From contig JAINUG010000005.1 of the NCBI GenBank assembly GCA_029706075.1, positions 3,523,001-3,587,000 on the forward strand: a stretch of 64,000 nucleotides of DNA, in the 5' to 3' direction. Every line of letters starts with the position of its first letter. Position 1 is the first letter of the stretch. The stretch is from Aldrovandia affinis (taxonomy: Eukaryota; Chordata; Actinopteri; Notacanthiformes; Halosauridae). The notes beneath the pieces were generated by a model. It ran no database searches. It had not been told where the DNA came from and saw only the letters and a program-made list of their open reading frames with translations. Below, piece after piece: positions 23,791 through 35,000 of this stretch. A program made the position numbers and the translations under genes.

Positions 23791-24118
23791 AACACATTTT
23801 AAGCATTTAGCAGACACTGACGTGGGTGAACTTCGGCTGGTTGAACACCAGACGAGCAGCAGCATTCTGGACTAGTTGCAGTGGCTTGATGGCACAGGCC
23901 GGTAGGCCTGCCAGCAAGGAATTGCAGTAGTCCAGATGTGAGATCACCAGGGCCTGGACCTGGAGTTGTCTGGCCTCTTGGGTGAGGAACGGTCGGATCC
24001 TCCAGATGTTGTGGAGGGAAAATCGGTAGGTCCGTGTGATCGCTGGAATGTGGCCCGAGAAGCACAGCTGGTTGTCCAGGGTCACTCCAAGACTCCTGGC
24101 AGACTGGGAGGATAGCAT
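23791..24118 (-). mobile_element. Internally deleted L2 LINE fragment
   Basis: The last bases of the L2 tail (ACATTTTAAGCATTTAGCAG, 23792-23815) are joined directly to coding sequence that starts at 23818 and matches 33337-33620 of the LINE at 33 kb. About 550 bp in between, including the tail hairpin, are gone. The coding part (minus strand, 23807-24118) reads through the LDYCNSLLAGLP block near the end of the reverse transcriptase ORF. It keeps the glutamine codon that is a stop in the 33-kb copy. Confidence 0.88.
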
Positions 24119-24543
24119 GGTAACATGGTAGCATACCTATAATCTAATGTAACTAATCCTGTCCTCCAATCCCAAGGTCAAGTCCAAAAGAAAGCATAGC
24201 GTCACGTGCCATGCGACTTGTGAAAAGCTCAGAGACTAACACTTCTTCTGACCCACTGAAGCCTGAGGTCAGTGCGCCTGTTTATCCACACGCTGTCACA
24301 GAGGATGCGGGGATGCAGGTCCCCAGGGCACCAACCCCATGCACATGGCTGCTTTCATCTACGACCGACACCCATCTCTATCCTGTCACATGCAGAGAGC
24401 ATCTTCACAAGCCGCCTGTATTGTATAACAGGACAGCCCACATTTCAGGGCCGAGAACTTATGTCCTCCTGTTAACTTGGCTATTATGTGGATATCGGCA
24501 ACCACACTCAATGACTATTTGTTATTCCTATTACAAACACAGT

Positions 24544-26238
24544 TTAACCCTCTGAGGTCCGTGCTAAGCTTTGAGATGGTTTGTAATTTGGGCATGGTCT
24601 GATATTTATCTCAATTTCATCAACTTAACACACACTTACTCCAAAGTGTTTGATATTTTTATTTGAAGGACAATCACAGCTACATTTGTATGCCATCAAT
24701 AGTTTGGTCAGTATCATATGCAGCTTGTAAATAGATCTACAAACACACAAGTTAAAAATAGTAAATTTTCTGCTGTCACAAAAGTTGTGAAAGCACACAC
24801 TAAACTATAGTGACGAATTGTTTGGCCAATGTGCGTTTGTTCATCAAGGTCTTGGTTATGTAAGGGTGTGAAAACAGTTTAGCACATCTGAGATCTAAAT
24901 AGCTAAAAACCTGTTTTTATCAGAACTGGTCACATTTATTTCAGGCTGTGGGAGGGCTAAATGCTAAATACCTGAATATTCATTATTCATTGTCCACACC
25001 TCTAAGAGTTGTCAGATGGGCCATCTCTCTCTCTCAAAGGAGTAAGCAAGTCAGTGAGCCATGCAGAAGAATATATGCTTTTTTCATTTTGGAAGATTTA
25101 TTGAAAACAGCACACAAACTACTATACAGTATATACAGGGGAATGCCACATATTACAAGTCATACAGCCTAACAATAATGCACATAATATCCTCCTGAGA
25201 CCCAAGGAAAAAAGGGTCTTCCAATTAAACTTTTTTTGTGATTTTTTTCACTTTAGAGTTAAAACAACAACTCACAATTTAGATTTTAAATGGCTAAGCA
25301 ATATTTGAGTTACCATTTCTCCTTTCACGACAAGTGCTTCTTGTGGCAGCAGCCATTTTGGCTCTTATTTTATTATCCACAAACGTAGGCAAAACAATGT
25401 CGGAGGCGACACGCAAATAACTCACAAAACAAACCAAAATGATAAACGAACTGGAACAAACAAAGCTAGCTGAACAAACAAAGCTAGCTAAACAGCAAAT
25501 CCAAAACGTAATCCCAAACACGGATTTAACTAAACAGAAGCACTCTAATAATAAACAAAAACAAGAATCGATTTTACAAGGACGTGAGATCATGAAACCG
25601 CTTACATACGATTTTTTATAATATTTTAGGCTGTTTGAAAAGTATTCTTCCATAGATCTTGTGTGCCTATTGAAATTTGTTACGTTGCAACACGCGGAAT
25701 ATGTAGTCACAAGACGCGAATTCATATATTGAATATATATATCACAGTATTTGATAACATGGCAAATCAAATATAGTTACTTACTCTTCGTCAGTTGTTG
25801 TCCTCGCCGCTTTCCATCAATGCTCTAAAACACTGCAGCGCAGAAAATCTTTCCATCTTGAATAAAATTGTATGTCTGTATAAAATCTTGCTTCAAATTG
25901 TCGGGACAGTTTATGTGTTTACGCGGCGTTTTCACACATGGCCCCAAGCCCTCCCCACGCACCTCCCGAAACTCGCACCTAGTTACCATGTCAATAGAAG
26001 GGGACGTTACTAACAGGTAAAAAAGAGAGTAAAAGGCAAGGTTTACTTTTGGTCTAATTAACCTAATTTAAAAAATCCCATTTGATTTGCCAGTGCTCAA
26101 ATCGGAAAGTCGCGATTCTAAGGTTTCTGTCAATGTTTTTGTCGCGTGTGTATGATAAAATATAGCGAAGTTAGAAATAGTAATATACTTGTATTGCTGG
26201 TTGGATCGGCGCCGATCCAGCCGACCTCAGGGGGTTAA
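24544..26238. mobile_element. piggyBac-like non-autonomous element
   Basis: TTAA at 24544-24547 is followed by CCCTCTGAGGTC. The right end GACCTCAGGGGG is followed by TTAA at 26235-26238. The inverted ends match at 11 of 12 positions, and TTAA duplication is the piggyBac hallmark. The 1.7-kb interior has frames of 158 codons (minus, 25294-25770) and 60 codons (plus, 25439-25621) but no DDD transposase motif, so it is non-autonomous. A tandem 18-bp duplication (GAACAAACAAAGCTAGCT) lies at about 25454-25489. Confidence 0.85.
24718..25033 (+). repeat. Segment shared with 7731-7921
   Basis: This is the fuller version of the shared segment, including two blocks that are absent from the 7.7-kb copy. 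It lies inside the piggyBac-bounded element. Confidence 0.85.
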
Positions 26239-27116
26239 GACGTTAATTTTGATGACATCTGAACAGCAACGTTGTTACTCCATCAGTTGCCTGAGCCTAG
26301 CAGTCATACTCCAGGCTCTATGCTTTCACTTGTTTGGGAAACAGTGGAGGAGTACAGGAAAATAAAACACAACAGCACCAGCTGAGATCCACACTGGTCA
26401 CCTACTATCACCACCCATCAGCAGCTAAGTACTGTTAGAGCCATTTCATGTCTCTTTAAAACATCTAAATCTCTAAAATGACCACACTAGGCACTGGACA
26501 CTGGGCCTTTATCCATTCCTACACCACTGGTGCAAAAATACACTTCCTTCTCTGTGGGGGATGTGGGCATGGATATCTGTATTTTGAATAGAAAATGAAA
26601 ACAATACATTTTCATACATCACAATATCTTACCTTTTGCCCCTGTGGTTTGCACTAATTATACTCACAACCCAGGCCCTGTTTTCCTAGGGGATCTGAAA
26701 TATAATGGATTTCACCAGTGTCAAAATTGCACACAGTGCACAGCAAACACAATGAGACTGTGTCACACTGCTGTTGTGTACAGTGGCTAATCAATCTGAT
26801 CTCCTATACAAATATTATTTTCATATTGTCTTTTTTTAACCCCAAAGAGGCAAGGAACATGATCTGTGTTTTTGGGGTTTTTTGAGCAGAGAGACAAAGT
26901 AAAACATTACCACAGAGCAAAAAATATTAATTGAATTCATTCTTTCCTAACCTCCAAGCAGCACTTGATACATAACCCCTTATGAGAAAATACATGTGCC
27001 TGTTGTCTTTCCAAAGTAAAAGAGTATTTCACCCCCTGCTCTGTATTTCACATTTGACAGATTCAGCAATGGTTATTGGTGAGAGAGTGCTGTCTGAATC
27101 ATACAACTAAACACTG
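26239..27116. other. Unassigned DNA
   Basis: No gene, RNA or repeat boundary recognised. Confidence 0.5.
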
Positions 27117-27690
27117 AGGGCCCTATTTTTGTGCCAGCGCTAAGTGGTGTTATGCCCTAGCGCAGGCAAATTGCCAGTTTCGTCTGTCCCAAACGGAATA
27201 TTTCCCGTCTCCACCGAGTTTGACAATTTTGTGATGCGCAATGAAGGCGTTTGCACGACTATGGGTTGGGCAGCGCAATAGGGGATGTGACAATGAAAAC
27301 AGTCGGGTGCTATGCAAGTTTGGTGTCAAATAATGAGTTTGCGTTAACGTCCAACTAGACCACCTCTTAGTGCAAACGCTGACGCTCTGTGCAATTTGGT
27401 GACTTTATTGATGTGCACATATGAACATAAGGTTATCTGAAATCACATGAGAATGTTTTGTGAATATTGTGAATTTTCCCCACGTTGAGGCAAATCGTCC
27501 AATCCATGGGTAACTTGCAAGTGTAATCAATTAAGCTAAAAACTATTTCACCACAGCTTGTGGTTATTCAATGCACGGACATGAAAGACTACCGTTCAGT
27601 AAGATACACCTGTTAAATAAATATATGTTTGTATGCACATTGTTTTTCTTATTTGAAAGGGTTTTATTCTTTCCATTTGCACTACAGAAA

Positions 27691-27934
27691 ATGGAGTACA
27701 TAATTGGACGCCAAAGGCAATACCGTGAGCGATACCCTGGGTTTGGTAGCCGGTGTTTGCCAGACGGCTATCAGTTCGGCTGTACATGCAGTTTCTTCCA
27801 GTCTTCTTCCAACTAAACAGGATTTTTATACGCAGTGTGGATTCCCTGGGGTCTGCACACATGTGCAGTTGCGCGCACCATCTTATCATGGTATCATTTA
27901 TGTGAATCGGAAGGGGGTTCCAGGTGGTTTGTGA
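27691..27934 (+). pseudogene. Harbinger transposase fragment, copy B
   Basis: The frame at 27704-27934 reads the VHAVSSSL helix, then FYTQCGFPGV, and then YVNRKGV. The segment around the first catalytic aspartate (GAID in copy A) has been deleted, as has the linker before it. A second frame from 27691 reads MEYIIGR. Inactive. Confidence 0.75.
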
Positions 27935-28104
27935 TGCACACTCCAGGGTGACGCATGTAGGCCTACTGCATGACGAACATAAATGAAACAGATCAATGTG
28001 CACCTTGTTTTCCCCCTCTGATTCGCGCGCCAACTTTTCCGCACCTCCTCGCTCTCCTCTTTTGAGAAGCGCTCCTGGCGCAGCCGCGCAAAACTGTCAT
28101 CCAT
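27898..28104 (-). other. Second Harbinger-encoded frame (MDDSF start)
   Basis: On the strand opposite the transposase a frame starts MDDSFARLRQERFSKEESEE. The same start is present in copy A at 17386. Conservation in both copies suggests a real exon of the element. Harbinger elements often carry a second, Myb/SANT-like protein on the opposite strand, but too little remains to show that domain. Confidence 0.4.
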
Positions 28105-28543
28105 GTGAGGAAATTGCCAATTTGCTATAGCGTTAGCGCACTGGTATTTAAAGGGATAGAAAATAGGTGTTCTGATTGTCCATTATGAAACCAAACCCCC
28201 ACCACACCCACATGTATTTTTTATAAGTTAATCCAACCTCTTTTACACGCCCTAAAGTGCCACCGTCTTGGCTTTGCGTCTGCGTTACCGACACCGTCTT
28301 AATTCACCAAAATAGCACCCTGAGTGTTATGTTAATAAGATCAGAAATTACTTGAAATTTCTTCATGGAAGGCTACATATTTTATTAGCTGTGGATGCTC
28401 TTGACCGCTTGCCCCGCTTCATTTTGTGGAGAGTGCAATATTGGAGAATTGTTTTAATCTTAAAGCTTAATTCAATTGCTTGGGGATGTTGTTGATTGTT
28501 GACTGAGGTCCTTTTTATCAGAGTTCTCGGAAGCGGAAAGCAC

Positions 28544-28545
<2 letters not shown>

Positions 28546-28581
<36 letters not shown>
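28546..28581. repeat. (TG)n microsatellite
   Basis: About 18 TG units, nearly pure. Confidence 0.97.
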
Positions 28582-28586
<5 letters not shown>

Positions 28587-30679
28587 ATGGCAAAATGTCA
28601 CAAAAAGAAGCATTTTTCCAATTTTTCGTTTCTGATTGTAAAAAATGAAGCTGAACTGGTGGTACTAAAAATAACTTGTATAGGCTTCACACTCAAACAA
28701 GCTTTTCCATCATCACACTATTGATGGCTTGAAGGCTAAAAGGTCTGTCTTGCTCCTGATAGAGTGAATCTTATGAAGAAAACACAATGATAAAAAAGCT
28801 CCAGTTTGGAGTATGAAGCCTATACCAAGGCTAAAACCAAAACCAGTTCTTAATTTAGCATCTATGGTTTTTACACACCAACACTATTTTCTGCAAATTT
28901 GAAATGACTGAAAGTAGAATCTACATTCAGCGCAACATGAAGTGTAACTTCCATTTACAAAAACACATCAGATTGGTAAATAATCTTTCCCTAATTATGA
29001 CATGGATTCAATCAACATTTGTCCTCACAAGGAAATGGAAGTGTACCTTTATGTCTTAACAAATACAGTTTGGAGAGTCATGGTGATTGATGAACTTGCC
29101 AAACTATGTTTGGGAAGACAAAACTAACCCTTGTATCTGATTGTTAGTCAAATTTAAGGACAAATGCTGATTGAAACTAGGTGTGTGACCATAATCACAA
29201 CTATTTGAAAATTAAAATACCCCCTGCCTTTTGATATAAGAAATAATGTAAATCAAGCAATTACAACAGGCTTGGCCTATTGTACTGGCAGATGAATGTC
29301 TTAATTCAGGCCATTATGACAGTTTGGAATGCATCACTCCTTTATTATTTATCAATGAAATAGAGGTGGATATTAAGTAACTTGTACCTAAACTATAATT
29401 ACACCTTTACTAAATTAATTATGTTCCTCTATCATGTCCCATGTCTTTAAAGTATGTATCTGTAGCACTAAGAATATAAAACAGCCCATTAATTTGGATA
29501 ATAGTACCTGGTGTGTAATTGCATTGCCGAGGTACCATGGCCCATTTCTTACTGCATATTACTTTGCACTCTTTGCATGACTGTTAGCTATCCATGAACA
29601 GCTTTATTTGTTCACTGCTGCTCAAGTGAAAACACAACTAAAAATTACAAAAAACAGACAAAAAAAAAAAAAGTAGTGAACCAATTCCATTGAATTCTAA
29701 GGTCATTTTTCGGATGATTGGACAATAACATCTTCTCAGGCCTTGACCTGACTAAATCAAACACCTAATTTCACACTTTTTAAAGCACAATGACTTAATA
29801 CCTTTGGGTTAGGGTTACTCTAACAGCCACTTTGAAACATCAAACTGCCATTATATCTAAAAGCAAAAGAAGAAGAAGCTATATGGGTGCTGTTAAATAT
29901 ATAAGCTAAAACTTAAACGTATATTCATTGATCCATGACAGCAAAAAAAGAAACCTCAGGACAAAGCTTACACTTGAAGCTTGGTATTCCGGTTTTGGAC
30001 AACACAAATGCACAGGCCACTGTCCGTGGTGCTGAAGTGGAGTGCACTGGAACTGTAGCCACACGGGCAGCCGAGCTCTAAAGCGAATTGCTACTGAGCA
30101 CTACGTCCTGTGTTAATTCTGTGTTGGAATCAAACACACATTATGCTGATGCATAGCCCAAAACCGCACAGTTACCCTATGGTCCAGCATCATGCAGATC
30201 CTCTGAGAGGGCTCTACTGGGTGCCTGCAGTGCCCGAAGCTGACAACTGAGTCCTAAAAATCTAGGGGCAAATGCACAATCAGTAACACTAGCACCATGC
30301 TGAAATGCAGAATGAACACAATTCTGGAGAGAGTGGGCTTGAAGATGGGAAGCACTTCGGATCCATCTGTGTGCTCTGTTCAGCAGCAGCAGCAGCAGCA
30401 GCAATGGACTTTTCTCTGTTTGTCTTTTTTTTCAAACCAAGCCACAATTTTCAAAGACTGCTCTTCTTTGTGTCTGATGCTGGCAGAGCACTCCTAACCG
30501 TTTTCTATGAGATGAGAGGGAACCCAGCTGAGCCCCACAGTGTATTGTTGGTCATGACAAGGATTATTATTTTTTTGTTCTTTAAGTGGCCCAGACTCAC
30601 CGGTTCCGAGCTGCCTCTGAGAACATGGGTTAATTGGGACAAAAGGAAAATTGCAGCAATTTAAGGGCTGGTCTATTAA
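28582..30679. other. Unassigned AT-rich DNA
   Basis: No gene recognised. A poly-A run lies at 29660-29672. An AGC run at 30380-30403 is listed separately. Frames of 66 and 119 codons crossing that run are not supported by any motif. Confidence 0.45.
30380..30403. repeat. (CAG)n microsatellite
   Basis: Seven to eight CAG units. Confidence 0.95.
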
Positions 30680-31060
30680 GTCACACGATTCAAAAGAAAA
30701 GAGGGAGAATATGGAGGATTTGATCTTGTCAACTTTAAGCCTGCTTTTCTCAGAATTTAATTTCTTTGCCTGAAAAGTAATATCTGCAAGCGATGGGCTC
30801 TTTGACCCAGTTTTTGTCCGGGTGATGCTTGGCAGACAAAGTCTCTTTCACCTCAAGATAAGATCTGCGATCGCTGATCAAACAGAGACTCTGTGTCTCT
30901 CCTGGACGCCAAGCTAGGGCCTCTTGGATAATCCATATGCAAATCTAACCTTACGTCCTGCCTGCCAGGCAGACGTGCAGCGCTGATAAATTACACAGAT
31001 CGCCAGAGGCCTGGGTGCTGGACACTGGAAAGGGACAGATATAGCCCTCCTAAAGGGCTG
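30680..31060. promoter_or_regulatory. Candidate conserved noncoding element
   Basis: The sequence is non-repetitive, of balanced composition and without an open frame. It has dense binding-site-like words: a POU octamer ATGCAAAT at 30937-30944, AGATAAGATC (GATA-type) and a GCGATCGC palindrome at about 30867. This texture is typical of vertebrate enhancers. Conservation cannot be tested here. Confidence 0.3.
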
Positions 31061-31369
31061 GCCAGGAAGAAGCAACAGCAATGAAAACTAAATAAACAAA
31101 CCAAAAAAACCAAACGCAAATCATGTATTCTCAAAGCTTTAAAAGCAGTTGACTAAGATATTGATCAAGACACCTGGATGTATCGATTTAAAGCAGGTTA
31201 ACATGTTAGAAGGTGGACCCAGCACTCCTCACACCTTTTGACAACATAGCCAGAGAAGAGATTCACTAGACGGAGTCTCTTTCCATTGATTTATGTTGCC
31301 CAGGATGTCATAAAATGAGGGACATATGTCAATTAAACATAGCATATTATAAAATAACTAAATACATTA

Positions 31370-31375
31370 TTATTA

Positions 31376-31452
<77 letters not shown>

Positions 31453-31464
31453 TAATAATAGTAA

Positions 31465-31535
<71 letters not shown>

Positions 31536-31536
31536 G
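31370..31536. repeat. (ATT)n/(AAT)n microsatellite, self-complementary
   Basis: A run of ATT units (to about 31413) is followed by a long run of AAT units (to 31536, with a few interruptions). The two halves can pair as a hairpin. Confidence 0.95.
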
Positions 31537-32727
31537 GCAGACATTAACATTTCTTGCAGGATGCCTGGATTTGTCTTGCCTGAAATCTTGTTGTTAACAT
31601 TCAATGATTTTATTTTTTTTGACGATGATTTATTTAATGATTACCATTGGACAGCACAGACCTAAATACAATTGTTCAGAATCTCATTTTATTCGATTTT
31701 TTTACCATTTGTGAAGGAAGAAATTGCACTGAATCAAAAACATGTACTATAGGTACACAGAGCTGGAAAATAGTACAATACAATTTCACAATTCACCTAA
31801 TCTCGAGAATATAAACCCCTATGAAAGACTTGGTAACAAGGATTTCTTTGATACCAACCTGAATCACCTGGTCCTCAATGTATTCCCTGTACCTGGGACA
31901 GGCAGTTTATCCGTGGCATCAATACTGGATGGCAGCTGTGTTTTTTGAGGTGTGTGATTACAGCTCTGCGTTTAGCTGTCCTCTCGACTGTCTGCAGGCC
32001 AGGGGAGTCCTTGGGGACCGCCAAGTGTGACAGGCTTTGAGAGGGTAAATATGGATTAAATGAAGCAGAAAAATGGCACTGAGTTTCCTTTGAGTGCGCT
32101 GCCACTGTCCCACCTACAATATGGCCACCATTAACAGGGAATCCACTGTTCTTCTCTGGCCCTGTGCATAGGACACCCTGGTGTATCCTTTGATGTTAGT
32201 ATAATTGCTTCTGCTTATGAGAAATATTCTAAAGCACCAATCAACCCATTGTAAAAACACCTTATTTATTATGATTATTACAACTACTAATACTACCACT
32301 GTACTACTCTTAGGATTGGGGTCACAAACATCTCCCACACACAGTCATACACACGCACACATACTTTCTGTTTTGTTTTGGAGCACATGCTGCAGTGTGA
32401 GTAGTCAGCTACAGGCAGTCCATCCCAAAGGAATAAATGTGGGCTCTAATATTGGAAGGAGGAAATGTAAAACAGAAATGAAGGACATGTTATTACTGCG
32501 AAGTTCAATATTGAGGTTACTTTTTGGCTTAAAGACCTTTTGTGGTGTTGATATTTTGATTCACAGAACTTGTTTTGGAAAGTCAAGTTTAAGCTACTCC
32601 TACTCCTGCTACTACTACAGCTACTACTACTACTACAACTAATAATAATAATAATAATAATAATAACAATAATGATATACAACCCTATAATACATTATTG
32701 TGGCCACAGTTATTAATTTTACATTTA
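31537..32727. other. Unassigned DNA with trinucleotide repeats
   Basis: No gene recognised. A CTACTA-type run (32594-32640) and an AAT run (32640-32668) lie just before the LINE end. Confidence 0.5.
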
Positions 32728-35000
32728 CATTTTACATTTTAAGCATTTAGCAGACGCTCTTATCCAGAGCGACTTACAAGATGTGCATTAATACAAGGTA
32801 AGAACAATCATAGTTAGCGCACAGGATCAGTGCAGTAAAACAGCAATAGACATCATTGCAGGTGTCTGCGTATCATACCTGTAACACTGGGAAAGAAAAG
32901 GTTAGTGGGTTGTTGTTTAAAAAAAAAAAAAAAAGTATAAACAGTGTAGAACAAGTAAACAGTGTTGACGACAGATTGACTAGATGGACAGTGTTCAGTG
33001 GTAGTGGAGTCTGAAGAGGTGGGTTTTGAGTCTCTTGCGGAAGATTGGAAGTGATTCCGCAGTCCTGCCTGATTGCGGGAGGTCGTTCCACCAATGAAGG
33101 ACCAGGACAGAGAAGAGGCAAGACCGTGAGGAGCGGCTGCCAGGCGCCCGGAGGGATGGGGCAGTCAGTTTGCCAGCGGAGGCGGAGCGGAGGGGTCTGG
33201 GGGGTGTGGGAGTGATGAGTGACTGGAGGTATGGGGGAGCAGTACCTCTGGCCGCTTGAAAAGCAAGCACCAGTGACATGAATCTGATGCGTGCTGCGAT
33301 GGGGAGCCAGTGCAGAGAGGAGAGTAGAGGGGTGACGTGGGTGAACTTCGGCTGGTTGAACACCAGGCGAGCAGCAGCGTTCTGGACTAGTTGCAGTGGC
33401 TTGATGGCACAGGCCGGAAGGCCTGCCAGCAAGGAATTGCAGTAGTCCAGACGTGAGATCACCAGAGCCTGGACCAGGAGTTGAGTGGCCTCTTAGGTGA
33501 GGAACGGTCGGATCCTCCGGATGTTGTGGAGGGAGAAACGGCAGGCCCGAGTGATCGCTGCAATATGGCTCGAGGAGCACAGCTGGTTGTCCAGGGTTAC
33601 CCCAAGACTCCTGGCAGACTGGGACGGAGACACTATGGAGCCTTCCACGGTGATTGACGCATCAATCATCGGGGAGCCCTTCGCTGGGAGGAAGAGCAGC
33701 TCTGTCTTCCCCAGGTTCAGCTTCAGGTGGTGGGTGGACATCCATGTGGAGATGTCAGCCAGGCATGCAGAGATCCGTGCCGGGACCTGGGTATCAGATG
33801 GAGGGAAGGAGAGAAACAGTTGAGTGTCATCAGCATAACAGTGATAGGAAAAACCATGAGCAGAAATAAAAGAGCCAAGTGATTTGGTGTACAGAGAAAA
33901 TAGGACGGGGCCTAGCACCGAGCCCTGCGGGATTCCGGTAGAGAGGGTGTGGGGAGAGGAGAGGGATCCTCTCCCGGCCACCTGGTAGGACCGGTCAGCC
34001 AGGTAGGACTCAAACCATGTCAACGCAGATCCAGAGATTCCCATCTCAACGAGAGATGAGAGCAGGATCCGGTGGTCCACGGTGTCGAATACCGCCGACA
34101 GGTCGAGGAGGAGGAGAACGGAGCTAAGGGATCGGGACTTAGCAACATGAAGAGCCTCAGTGACCGCAAGGAGAGCAGTCTCTGTGGAGTGGCCTGCTCT
34201 GAACCCAGATTGGTTGGGATCAAGCAGGTCGTTCTGTAAGAGATGAGCAGACAGTTGATTATAGACAGCCCGCTCTAACGTTTTGGAAAGGAATGGGAGG
34301 AGAGAGACAGGTCGGTAGTTAGAGATGGTAGCAGGGTTCAGGGAGGGTTTTTTGAGGAGGGGGACAACCTGAGCGCATCTGAGGGAGGAGGGGACAGAGC
34401 CAGAGGAAAGAGAGGAGTTAATTACATTGGAGACAAAGGGGAGGATGTCCATAGCAATGGACTGGAAGAGGGGGGAAGGAATGGGATCAAGAGGGCAGGT
34501 GGTGGGACGGTGGGAGAGGACAAGTTGAAGGATGTCTGAGTCAGGGAGGGGCGAGAAGGAGGACAGAGGGGTGAGAGGTTTAGGTAGCGGGATGGGTGAG
34601 GGAGAGGTTGGGGGGAAGGAGTTGCGAATGACATCAACCTTCTCGTGAAAAGAGGACTGGCAGTTCCATAGTCCGCCTGCTACCACTACGTCAACACCGG
34701 GAGATCTAGGAGGGTGGATGAGGTTGGACAGATTACGGATGTGGGTAGAATCTCTCCTTCTAGGCAATCTAGAAGAGGAGACATGGACTGGGATAGGGAG
34801 GTAGCATGTAGTGTTAGATGCAGAGGAAGAAGAACAGGGAGATACAAAACTATGATACTTACCGTGCGGCGAGCACTCCCTAGCTGGCCCCCCTCGGTGG
34901 ACTCCTGCAGGTAGACTCCTTTGTCTTTGTCCGCTGAGTCTTCGTTCGGTGAGGCTAGGAAGGTGAGGCTGCCGCGAAAAGCTGCCGCTATCCACAACTA
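32725..35000 (-). mobile_element. L2-clade LINE with UnaL2-type tail
   Basis: On the minus strand the element runs from about 35000 (5' limit uncertain; its 5' UTR may reach about 35400) to the 3' end at 32725. The 3' end reads CTTGTAAGTCGCTCTGGATA, then AGAGCGTCTGCTAAATGC, then ATGTAA-type repeats. The tail hairpin is CGCTCT/AGAGCG with a GGATA loop (plus-strand 32755-32771). The reverse transcriptase frame is described separately. The endonuclease region is missing, so it was moved in trans or lost that region later. Confidence 0.93.
32995..34995 (-). pseudogene. L2 LINE ORF2 (reverse transcriptase), one stop codon, endonuclease deleted
   Basis: A single frame of about 665 codons runs from 34995 to 32995 with only one internal stop (33493-33495, TAA). 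Codons about 1-115 are the leader, ending GVDVVVAGGLWNCQ. The linker to reverse transcriptase follows at once, so the roughly 200-residue apurinic-type endonuclease is absent. Reverse transcriptase blocks: NYRPVSLLPFLSKTLER, GFRAGHSTETALL, LLLLDLSAVFDTVDH (first D), GIPQGSVLGPVLF and YHCYADDTQLFL (the catalytic ADD). After the stop come LDYCNSLLAGLP and a C-terminal WNDLPQSGR region. The related fragment at 24.0 kb has a glutamine codon at the stop. It is the most intact coding remnant in the window. Confidence 0.92.

Larger units (their letters stand above)
27117..28318 (+). mobile_element. PIF/Harbinger element, copy B, deletion derivative
   Basis: The left end AGGGCCCTATTTTTGTGCC pairs imperfectly with the right end CACCAAAATAGCACCCT near 28299-28318. 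The sequence is the reverse complement of copy A over nearly its whole length. It is uninterrupted at the Tc1 insertion point, and lacks several internal blocks (about 180, 60 and 20-30 bp) that copy A retains. No clear 3-bp duplication was seen at the edges. Confidence 0.82.

Noticed and set aside
30297..30664. Coding exons with a Gln or Ala run
   Set aside because: The frames depend on a CAG microsatellite and show no domain or splice context.
33497..33869. Plus-strand open frames over the L2 LINE
   Set aside because: They are antisense shadows of the reverse transcriptase frame.
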